A stretch of DNA of 64,000 bases from Lewinellaceae bacterium. GTDB taxonomy: Bacteria; Bacteroidota; Bacteroidia; Chitinophagales; Saprospiraceae. Positions 32,691 to 40,257 of this stretch are shown here, piece after piece. The stretch is from positions 1,054,001-1,118,000 of the forward strand of contig JACJYO010000001.1 in NCBI GenBank assembly GCA_020636075.1. The letters run 5' to 3'. Every line of letters begins with the position of its first letter. The stretch's first letter is position 1. The translations under genes and the position numbers were made by a program. The notes under the pieces were generated by a model, which ran no database searches, had not been told where the DNA came from, and saw nothing but the letters and a program-made list of their open reading frames with translations.

Positions 32691-34022
32691 ATGCGCTTGC
32701 CACTTATTCTGGTTTCGCTTGCTTTTTTTTCAATCCATCAATTAATTGCACAAACCCCTGCACAAATCACCATGGACTCCCTCCGGCAGGAGTACATCCG
32801 AAAATTCAAGGATATCGCCATGGAAGAAATGGAACGCAGTGGCGTGCCGGCCAGCATCAAGCTCGCACAAGGCATCCTCGAAAGCCGGGCCGGCACCAGC
32901 GAATTAGCCTTGCAAGCCAGCAACCATTTCGGGATCAAATGCGGCAAAGACTGGGCGGGCCAAACCTACCAGAAACACGACGATGCGTTCGATAAAAAAG
33001 GGCAACCGGTTAATTCCTGCTTTCGCAAATACAACAATGTTGTCGAGTGTTTTGCCGACCACTCTGAGTTTATGCGCAACCCCGAAAAAAAATACCGGTA
33101 CGGATTTTTGTTTGCCTTAAACCCGCTCGATTACAAAGCCTGGGCGCAAGGGCTCCAGGATGCCGGCTACTCCACTGCCGGACATTACGCCGAGCGACTG
33201 ATCTATTTTATTGAATTGCACCAGTTAAACCAGTACGATCAGCAGGTACTGGAAGGTCGCAATGCGTTGAAACGCATGGCGGAGGTGAACGGTGTAAAAA
33301 TGGTGCAGGCCCGTCCGGGTGAAACCCTTGAAAACATTTCCGGCCTGTACAATGTGCCGCTTGACAAGCTGGTAAGTTGCAATGACAACGGTTATCTACC
33401 CGACCAGCGGCTGAGCATGGGCGCCTGGGTGTATATCCAACCCAAAAACGAGAGTTGGTCGGGAGCAGAGCAGTTTCACCAGGTAGAACCCGGCCAATTG
33501 CTGTTCGACATTGCCCAACGGTATGGTATCCGGCTGGAAAGCCTGCGCAACCGGAATGGTTTACGCGCTGGGCAGGAACCTGTCGCCTATGAATACATTC
33601 GCCTCCAGGGGAAAGCAAGTATTGGTGAAAAAGTGCTCGTGCGGCCCAATGGCGATTTACTTAAAAACACCCAGGCCAAATCGGTCAATATCAGCCCTGC
33701 AGGAACGCAGGGTGCTGGCAGTTCGCGTAAGATTACCATTGAAATGTTGCCGGAGAAAAAACTGGATGCACCTGTTCCGGTCAACCAACTTCAGGAAACT
33801 GCGGAGCCCGATAACCTCACCGATCAAACGGGGGCGCCCGGGCAGCCTGAAATTTATATCGATACCCAAACCGGAGAAACTCAAATTTATCATACTGTGC
33901 AAAAAGGAGATACGTTATACAAAATCGCACGCCGTTTTGACGTCAGCCCGGCCCGTATCCGGCAGATGAACCAAATGCCGGACAATACAATCCGAATTGG
34001 TCAAACCCTGCGGGTATTTTAA
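32691..34022 (+). CDS. Exported glucosaminidase with LysM repeats
   Basis: A 443-residue peptidoglycan hydrolase-type protein. A signal peptide (to about IAQ, residue 21) precedes a glucosaminidase (GH73/FlgJ-like) domain, with the catalytic Glu in LAQGILESRAGTSELA and the conserved NHFGIKC. LysM-like segments follow (HTV-type repeat VQKGDTLYKIARRFDVS near the C-terminus, and two more degenerate ones at about 205-300). It probably trims peptidoglycan in the periplasm. A paralogous gene follows 47 bases downstream on the same strand. Confidence 0.9.
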   Translation: MRLPLILVSLAFFSIHQLIAQTPAQITMDSLRQEYIRKFKDIAMEEMERSGVPASIKLAQGILESRAGTSELALQASNHFGIKCGKDWAGQTYQKHDDAFDKKGQPVNSCFRKYNNVVECFADHSEFMRNPEKKYRYGFLFALNPLDYKAWAQGLQDAGYSTAGHYAERLIYFIELHQLNQYDQQVLEGRNALKRMAEVNGVKMVQARPGETLENISGLYNVPLDKLVSCNDNGYLPDQRLSMGAWVYIQPKNESWSGAEQFHQVEPGQLLFDIAQRYGIRLESLRNRNGLRAGQEPVAYEYIRLQGKASIGEKVLVRPNGDLLKNTQAKSVNISPAGTQGAGSSRKITIEMLPEKKLDAPVPVNQLQETAEPDNLTDQTGAPGQPEIYIDTQTGETQIYHTVQKGDTLYKIARRFDVSPARIRQMNQMPDNTIRIGQTLRVF

Positions 34023-34069
34023 TGCATCTTTACACCCGATTTTTCGCTGAACACCGAACCTGAGTGACT

Positions 34070-35509
34070 ATGAAACAACACTTGTTTTTCCTTCTTTCTG
34101 TTTTACTTTTTGCCGCCTGCTCCACTTCCCGAAACAGCCGTTCTTCTTCCTCCGTCCTGACCCCCAGAGCGGTAACCAGCTCAACATCCGGTACGGGCGA
34201 TATCCAGTTGGACTACGTCCAGCAGTATAAAAACGTTGCCCTGAGCGAAATGCAACGCGCAGGCATCCCGGCCTCCATTACACTGGCGCAGGGCATACTC
34301 GAAAGCGCATCGGGTCGCAGCGAGCTGGCAAGCAATGCAAACAACCACTTTGGCATCAAGTGTGCCGGCGACTGGACGGGTAAAACATTTTACAAAAAAG
34401 ACGACGATCGGGGCGCCGACGGCCAATTGATCGAATCCTGTTTCCGAAAATACAATGACCCCCAAGAGAGCTTTTTCGACCACTCCGAATTTCTGCGCGA
34501 TCCGCGCAAAAGCAACCGCTACGGTTTCTTATTCAATTTGGACAAACGCGATTACAAAAGCTGGGCGCGCGGCCTGCAATCGTCGGGGTATGCCACCTCG
34601 CAAATTTATGCGGATCAGCTGATCGACCTCATCGAGCGCCTGCGTCTGTTCGAATACGACCAGCCCGGCGTTGTCGATATTAAACCCGGTGAGATAATTC
34701 CGGAGTCGGTACCGCCGCAAAACCGGATCGGGCGCGTCAACGATGTGAAAGTGGTGAACACACGCCCTGGTGAAACCGTTGCCGATATTGCCCGCATTTA
34801 CAATTTACAGGCCGACAAAGTGGCCGATTACAACGACCGTGCCTATACGCCCGCCGAATATGTGCCACCCGGCAGCCGCATTTTTATTCAAAAAAAGCAA
34901 AAATCCTGGCACGGACAGGCTACCCACCATTTTGTGAAGGAAGGCCAAACCATGCTGGAAATTTCCCAACTTTACGGGATCCGGCTCGACAACCTGCTCA
35001 AATGCAACAACATGCAGCCCGGCCAGGAACCGGCAGCCGACGAAAAGATCCGCTTGCGCGGCAAGCGCAGTTCCAACGAAACAGTCCACCTGCGCGACGC
35101 AGCCAGCACGCCCAAGCCGACTACTCAGCCTTCCGGCCCGGTGACCATGACGCCCGACGACGATGTGCTGTTTGAGGATAAGCCACAAACACCAACCACC
35201 AAGCCATCCGACCCGGTATTTACAGGCAAGCCCGCCACTACCGGCGTGCCCCTGCCACCCGATCCTGTGCCCGCCAATCCTAACCCGCCAACACCGACCA
35301 CACAACCACAGCCTCAGCCCAACACGCCTACACCACAGCCGGCGCCAACCACGCAACAACCAGTACCAAGTGGTTACCACCTGGTTGTGAAAGGTGATAC
35401 CCTGTATAACATTTCAAAGCGCTATAGCACGACTGTTGCGAAACTGAAGGAGTTGAACAACCTGCGGAGTGATTATATCCAAATCGGTCAAACGTTGCGC
35501 GTGCGGTAA
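34070..35509 (+). CDS. Lipoprotein glucosaminidase with LysM repeats, paralogue of the preceding gene
   Basis: A 479-residue protein. The N-terminus ends in a lipobox (LLFAAC), so this paralogue is a lipoprotein rather than a soluble secreted protein. The glucosaminidase domain carries LAQGILESASGRSELA and NNHFGIKC; degenerate LysM-like segments and a Pro/Thr/Gln-rich linker (about residues 345-430) precede a C-terminal LysM (VVKGDTLYNISKRYSTT). The ATG at 34070 is preferred over the GTG at 34064. The two genes look like a local duplication followed by divergence in targeting. Confidence 0.9.
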   Translation: MKQHLFFLLSVLLFAACSTSRNSRSSSSVLTPRAVTSSTSGTGDIQLDYVQQYKNVALSEMQRAGIPASITLAQGILESASGRSELASNANNHFGIKCAGDWTGKTFYKKDDDRGADGQLIESCFRKYNDPQESFFDHSEFLRDPRKSNRYGFLFNLDKRDYKSWARGLQSSGYATSQIYADQLIDLIERLRLFEYDQPGVVDIKPGEIIPESVPPQNRIGRVNDVKVVNTRPGETVADIARIYNLQADKVADYNDRAYTPAEYVPPGSRIFIQKKQKSWHGQATHHFVKEGQTMLEISQLYGIRLDNLLKCNNMQPGQEPAADEKIRLRGKRSSNETVHLRDAASTPKPTTQPSGPVTMTPDDDVLFEDKPQTPTTKPSDPVFTGKPATTGVPLPPDPVPANPNPPTPTTQPQPQPNTPTPQPAPTTQQPVPSGYHLVVKGDTLYNISKRYSTTVAKLKELNNLRSDYIQIGQTLRVR

Positions 35510-35545
35510 GCGGCCCTTATCTTCGCCAAACAACCCTCCTCGCTT

Positions 35546-36718
35546 ATGTTTCGGATATGCATCCTGCTTATTTTGCTTGCAGCCACGGGGCTGTCGGCAC
35601 AGTCGCGTTTGGAATTATCCGACAGCGCGCGGATCAGCCTGATCACTGTGGCGCCCGGCGATATGCTTTACAGCACCTTCGGGCACAGTGCCTTGCGTGT
35701 TGCTGATCCCTACCGGCAATTTGACCGCTGTTATAACTACGGCACCTTTGACTTTGACCAGCCCAATTTTTTGCTCAAGTTTTGCCGGGGCAAACTGCTC
35801 TATTTTCTGAATACCGAAGCCTACCGCTCCTTTGAATACAGCAACCTGTATGAACTCCGCCCCATGCAGGAACAAATGCTGAACCTTACCCCCGATGCGC
35901 GCCAGCGGCTGTTTAATTTGCTGGAAGAAAATGCCAAAGAAGAAAATCGCTATTACAAATACGATTTTTTCTACGACAACTGCGCGACGCGTATCCGGGA
36001 CATTGTGCAGGAAACATTTTTTTACCAGATCAACTTCGACAGCAGCCAATTGCCCCTGGGTACAACTATGCGCCAGCTGCTTTGGCCCTTTCTGCGTGAA
36101 ATGCCCTGGACTGAATTTGGAATCGATCTGCTGTTGGGGACACCTGCCGACCGGGTAGCCCGCACGGAGGATTACATGTTTTTGCCTGCGCACATGCACG
36201 ACCTGTTCGGCAGTGCCCGCCTGAGCAACGGGCAGCCACTGGTAACGGCTGAGCATCCTATCCCGTACTACCCTATCCCTAAGCGGCCAACCATAAAACC
36301 CGGATTTTTTGACCACCCCATCTGGGTAACCTGCCTGATCGCCCTGATCGGTCTTTTGAGCATGGCAAACCCCACGTCAGAGCGCATTTTTGATACCCTG
36401 TTCTGGTTTGCACTCGGACTTGCCGGGCTGATCATGCTGCTGCTGTGGGTTGCCACCGACCATGCGCCAACCAAATACAATTGGAATATCCTGTGGGCAC
36501 TGCCTACGCATTTGCTCTTTTTTTGGCGCAGCAAACGCGGCGAATGGACTGAAAACTACGCAATGGTTACCGGCGCACTGGCCATGCTGGTGTTGTTGTT
36601 TTGGGGCTTTCTCCCCCAGAATTTGCCCGAAGCCGCGCTACCCATTGTGGTGCTGGTGGTGATTAAAGCATTTTTTCGGCGGTACTGGAAACAGGCGCCC
36701 GCCGGGGAAATCGCTTAG
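35546..36718 (+). CDS. DUF4105 (Lnb-like) membrane protein
   Basis: A 390-residue protein with a signal peptide (CILLILLAATGLSAQ) and an N-terminal periplasmic DUF4105 domain containing TFGHSALRV, YNYGTFDF, FFYDNCATRIRDIV with the conserved His and Cys of this protease-like (NlpC/P60-related) family. Four C-terminal hydrophobic helices follow from about residue 255. Possibly involved in envelope maintenance, as the neighbouring glucosaminidases suggest. Its stop overlaps the convergent WD40 gene end by 4 bases. Confidence 0.85.
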   Translation: MFRICILLILLAATGLSAQSRLELSDSARISLITVAPGDMLYSTFGHSALRVADPYRQFDRCYNYGTFDFDQPNFLLKFCRGKLLYFLNTEAYRSFEYSNLYELRPMQEQMLNLTPDARQRLFNLLEENAKEENRYYKYDFFYDNCATRIRDIVQETFFYQINFDSSQLPLGTTMRQLLWPFLREMPWTEFGIDLLLGTPADRVARTEDYMFLPAHMHDLFGSARLSNGQPLVTAEHPIPYYPIPKRPTIKPGFFDHPIWVTCLIALIGLLSMANPTSERIFDTLFWFALGLAGLIMLLLWVATDHAPTKYNWNILWALPTHLLFFWRSKRGEWTENYAMVTGALAMLVLLFWGFLPQNLPEAALPIVVLVVIKAFFRRYWKQAPAGEIA

Positions 36719-37617
36719 CCTCCTTCCACGCGCCACAAGATTGCTGTCCGGTCATCGCTGCCGGAAATCAGGGTGTCGCTCATCCACAGCAACTTGTTGA
36801 CCGAATTCACATGCCCACCGTCGCGTATAGCCTCAAGCACTTTCAACAGTTTAAACCCAGCGGCATCCCAAATCTTGATGGTTTTATCTCGACTGGCTGT
36901 CGCAAAATACCGGCCATCGGGCGTGTAGGCGATATGGTTGATGGTAAATAAATGCGCAGGTTGCTCAAGCAGCATAGCAGCGTTTTTTCCCATATCCCAA
37001 ATCCGGAGCATGGCATCACGGCCACCACTGAGCATATAATGCCCATCGGGCGAAAAACTAAGCGCAAACACGGATGGATCATGGGCCCCCGCAATGGTCT
37101 GTTTCAACGCAAGCGTTTCCAAATCCAGTACATAGACCGACCCGTCGCTGGCGCCGACGGCCAGTTCACTGCGTTTGGTGGAAACCGAAAGACAACGTAA
37201 CGCACGATTGGACAATTGAAAACTTTCCATCGAACGGGCTTCTTCCAGGGCCCAGCGGGTGAGCACACCGTCGCCCCCCGCTGAATACAGCCATGGGCCG
37301 TGGATTTGCAGGGCATACACGCCTTTTGGGTGATGCTGAATATTGCGGGTGCGCTCCGGCCTTTCCAGATCGATCCAGTGCAAGCCACCGTTCATATTGC
37401 CCGCAACAAGGCGGTTTTGCCCCGGAATGGCAACCAATGAAAAAACCTGCGTTTCCACGCTGGCTACAACCCGGCCTGTCTCGGGGGCATCAAGGTTCCA
37501 CTCCACCAGCCAGCCATCGCCACCGGCAGAATAAAAATGCCGGGCGTCTTTTCCAGGCGCCAGGGCATAGAGTGCTGCCCGGTGACCGGTACAGGTGTGT
37601 TGTTGTTTGCATTGCAT
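36715..37617 (-). CDS. WD40-repeat protein
   Basis: A 300-residue protein made almost wholly of WD40 repeats, enough for one seven-bladed propeller: GHRAALYALAPGK at the start, LRIWDMGKN, IKIWDAAG, and a closing DRTAILWRVEGG. No signal peptide or fused catalytic domain, so it is probably a cytoplasmic scaffold. It lies 8 bases downstream of the dehydrogenase gene on the same strand and is likely its operon partner, an association not explained by known function. Confidence 0.88.
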   Translation of the reverse strand: MQCKQQHTCTGHRAALYALAPGKDARHFYSAGGDGWLVEWNLDAPETGRVVASVETQVFSLVAIPGQNRLVAGNMNGGLHWIDLERPERTRNIQHHPKGVYALQIHGPWLYSAGGDGVLTRWALEEARSMESFQLSNRALRCLSVSTKRSELAVGASDGSVYVLDLETLALKQTIAGAHDPSVFALSFSPDGHYMLSGGRDAMLRIWDMGKNAAMLLEQPAHLFTINHIAYTPDGRYFATASRDKTIKIWDAAGFKLLKVLEAIRDGGHVNSVNKLLWMSDTLISGSDDRTAILWRVEGG

Positions 37618-37625
37618 TTTTTTGC

Positions 37626-38582
37626 CTACTTATCATCGCCAAAAAAGGCAATGATCTTGTCGGCCAGCTCCATCCCGATATACGATTGGGCTTCCACGGT
37701 GCTGCCGCCAATATGCGGAGAGCAGGAAACACGCGGGTGTTGCAGGAGCGCCTTTTTCGGATTGGGCTCGTTTTCAAACACATCGAGTCCGGCGCCGCCG
37801 ACTTTGCCACTTTCCAGGGCTTCCAGCAGGGCATTTTCGTCGATTACGCCACCGCGTGCCGTATTGATCAGGACCACGCCTGTTTTCATCGTGCCGATTT
37901 CTTTGGAAGAGATGAGTTGACCCGTGCCACCCGGCAGGTGGAAGGTGATAAAGTCCGATTCCTGGATCACCCGGTCAAACGGTACCGTTTGCAGGCGAAC
38001 GTTCAGTTGCAGGTCGTTGTACCGGTAGAGTTGGATGCCGATCTCTTTTTCCGGCACCAGCGGGTCGTGGGCCAGCACTTCCATACCTAAGCCAAGGGCA
38101 ATTTTGGCAACTTCCTGTCCGATACGACCAAAGCCGATAATGCCGAGGGTTTTGCCGTGCAATTGAAATCCGGCGGCATAGGCTTTTTTAAGTTTCTTGA
38201 AATCGCCGCCTTCATACATTTCCCGGTTGCTCAGGTGTAACATGCGCGCCAGCGCGAGCATGTGGGCAAAAGCCATTTCGGCTACAGCACGCGAGGAGGC
38301 TTGGGGCGTGTTGTACACCTCGATCCCCTTGCTTTCGGCGTAGGCGACGTCAATATTGTCGAGCCCGACGCCACCGCGTGCGATCACTTTTAATTTTTTG
38401 CCGGCATCGATCACTTCTTTAGTCACTTTGGTAGCACTGCGTACGATCAGGACGTCGTATTCACCGATCTGGTTGACCAGGTCTTCTTGTGCCACTTTAT
38501 CCTGAACTACCTGGTAGTTTGCCTCTTCGAGCAGCAGTTTGCCGTCGGAGTGGATGCCGTCATTGGCGAGTATTTTTATCAT
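37626..38582 (-). CDS. D-2-hydroxyacid dehydrogenase (phosphoglycerate dehydrogenase-like)
   Basis: A 318-residue NAD-dependent dehydrogenase. The nucleotide-binding motif GIIGFGRIGQEVAK, the Arg in LINTARGGVID and the closing HIGGST with catalytic His identify the D-isomer-specific family, most like short (ACT-less) phosphoglycerate dehydrogenases that start serine synthesis. The start MIKILANDG at 38582 was chosen over 38615. A minus-strand -7 box lies at 38613-38620. It may feed serine synthesis, although no serC or serB is nearby. Confidence 0.87.
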   Translation of the reverse strand: MIKILANDGIHSDGKLLLEEANYQVVQDKVAQEDLVNQIGEYDVLIVRSATKVTKEVIDAGKKLKVIARGGVGLDNIDVAYAESKGIEVYNTPQASSRAVAEMAFAHMLALARMLHLSNREMYEGGDFKKLKKAYAAGFQLHGKTLGIIGFGRIGQEVAKIALGLGMEVLAHDPLVPEKEIGIQLYRYNDLQLNVRLQTVPFDRVIQESDFITFHLPGGTGQLISSKEIGTMKTGVVLINTARGGVIDENALLEALESGKVGGAGLDVFENEPNPKKALLQHPRVSCSPHIGGSTVEAQSYIGMELADKIIAFFGDDK

Positions 38583-38612
38583 TGCGCTTATGTGTTGGGT
38601 AAAAAAACGGCG

Positions 38613-38620
38613 CAAAGATA
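38613..38620 (-). promoter_or_regulatory. Bacteroidota -7 element (TATCTTTG)
   Basis: TATCTTTG on the minus strand, 30 bases before the dehydrogenase ATG at 38582, matches TAnnTTTG. A good -33 box is not obvious. Confidence 0.5.
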
Positions 38621-38735
38621 GCAGGACGCGGGGGGAATTCTAATTTGTTGTTTTAAGGATTTGTTGATTTGTTGATTTGACTAACGGTCCCGATTATGGC
38701 CCTGGAAGGTCCTTCAACAAACCCATTTTCAAGTA

Positions 38736-38789
38736 TTTCCGGATTCAAATCCGGGAAAAAGATCAAATTCCCGGATTTAAATCTGAAAA
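38736..38789. repeat. Nested palindromes CCGGATTnAAATCCGG
   Basis: The segment at 38736-38757 is itself nearly palindromic and is the imperfect reverse complement (19 of 22) of 38768-38789, with a 10-base spacer. It lies 26 bases upstream of the DUF4143 ATPase gene. Confidence 0.65.
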
Positions 38790-38815
38790 AAACCTTTTTT
38801 TTGTAGATAAAACAC

Positions 38816-39949
38816 ATGATACCACGGACGCAATCCGAAAATATCCGGCAGGGGCTTGGGCAGGGCAAGGCATTTATCGTCATCGGGCCTCGACAGGTAG
38901 GCAAAACAACGCTTGTCCGGCAAATCACCCAGCAGTTAGACCGGAAAACGCTTTGGCTTACCGGCGACGACCCGGCAACCCGCTCGCTGCTCGACAACAT
39001 CTCGCTTGCCCGCCTGCAAACGCTCATTGGACAACATGACATTGTAGTGGTAGACGAAGCGCAGCGTTTCACCAATGCAGGATTGATGCTCAAACTCATC
39101 ACTGACCACCTGCCGCAGGTGCAACTTTTCGTCACCGGGTCTTCCTCGCTCGACCTGGCTTCCCAAACCAAAGAAAGTCTCACCGGCAGAAAATTTGATT
39201 ATCCCTTGTTTCCGCTGTCGTTCGTGGAAATGGTCAACTACCACGGTTACCTGGCGGAGCGCTCCCTGCTTGAGCACCGGATATTGTACGGGTATTACCC
39301 CGAAGTCGTGCAGAACGATCCGCCACGCGCACAAAAAATCCTCAATGACCTGAGCGACGGGCTGATGTACAAAGACTTGCTCTCCCTCGACCAGATCAAA
39401 AAACCTTCACTACTCGTGAAACTCCTGCAAGCGCTTGCACTTCAGCTCGGCAGCGAGGTGAGTTACCCGGAAGTGGCTCAGCTCATCGGCGCCGACCCGG
39501 TTACGGTGGAACGATACACCGACCTGCTGGAGCAATCTTTTGTCCTGTTTCGCCTGCCCTCGCTCAGTCGAAATGCCCGCAATGAAATTAAAAAAGGCCG
39601 GAAAATCTATTTCTTCGACAACGGCATCCGCAACGCTATTATCAAGAACTTTTCGCCCCTTGCGCTGCGTACCGATACCGGGGCGCTGTGGGAGAACTTC
39701 CTGCTAGCCGAGCGATTGAAGCACAATGCCTATACCGACTATTTCTGCAATACCTACTTCTGGCGCACCACCACGCAGCAGGAAATTGACTATGTGGAAG
39801 ATGCCGATGGACAGTTGCACGCTTTCGAGTTCAAGTGGCAGGCCGGAAAACCGCCTCGTTTCCCAAAAGCTTTTCTGGAGGCCTACCCAAACAGCGAAAC
39901 GACGTTGGTCACCCCGGAGGATTTTGATCGATTTGTTGGTATTTTTTGA
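38816..39949 (+). CDS. AAA ATPase with DUF4143 domain
   Basis: A 377-residue protein of the AAA_14/DUF4143 family. Walker A is GPRQVGKTT (24-32), Walker B IVVVDEAQR (76-84), and the sensor region VTGSSSLDLASQTKESLTGRK is typical; the C-terminal DUF4143 half (from about 200) carries a winged helix and a nuclease-like fold segment (QEIDYVED). These genes are widespread, mobile and of unknown role. It faces the SIR2-TIR/nSTAND operon tail to tail. No membrane segment. Confidence 0.9.
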   Translation: MIPRTQSENIRQGLGQGKAFIVIGPRQVGKTTLVRQITQQLDRKTLWLTGDDPATRSLLDNISLARLQTLIGQHDIVVVDEAQRFTNAGLMLKLITDHLPQVQLFVTGSSSLDLASQTKESLTGRKFDYPLFPLSFVEMVNYHGYLAERSLLEHRILYGYYPEVVQNDPPRAQKILNDLSDGLMYKDLLSLDQIKKPSLLVKLLQALALQLGSEVSYPEVAQLIGADPVTVERYTDLLEQSFVLFRLPSLSRNARNEIKKGRKIYFFDNGIRNAIIKNFSPLALRTDTGALWENFLLAERLKHNAYTDYFCNTYFWRTTTQQEIDYVEDADGQLHAFEFKWQAGKPPRFPKAFLEAYPNSETTLVTPEDFDRFVGIF

Positions 39950-40007
39950 TTTCTCCCAGTGGAGAAAATGGTCCTTGGCCATTTCAACTTGCTATTCTTT
40001 TTTGAGT

Positions 40008-40202
40008 TTAATGTTTGTTGTTTTTAAATCGATTTTCTATAAACTTCGCCAACGGACGTCCAAAAAACGGATAAGAAATACTATTGCCCAATATGCCAAT
40101 CCAACAGAAAAGCAAGCCTTTCCAGCTTAAGAGCAAATAGCTGAGAATAGAAAGCAATACAAGAATTGCAAGAGTAAGAATACCTCTGGTGTGATTCATC
40201 AA
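40008..40202 (-). CDS. Small two-helix membrane protein
   Basis: A 64-residue protein with two hydrophobic stretches (ILTLAILVLLSILSYLLL and LLFCWIGILGNSISYPFF) and a basic tail (FIENRFKNNKH). I do not recognise a family. It lies 55 bases downstream of the nSTAND NTPase on the same strand, with no terminator between, so it is probably the third gene of that operon. Small membrane proteins of this kind can be killing effectors or regulators of immune systems; here that is inference only. Confidence 0.5.
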   Translation of the reverse strand: MMNHTRGILTLAILVLLSILSYLLLSWKGLLFCWIGILGNSISYPFFGRPLAKFIENRFKNNKH

Positions 40203-40257
40203 ACAGGCGTTTCATTGCCAAAACCGAAAAATGCCCCCAAATGACCCAAATCCCCCC

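Noticed and set aside
39950..39967. Hairpin after the DUF4143 ATPase gene as a terminator
   Set aside because: Only a 7-bp stem and no T-run on the downstream side in either direction.
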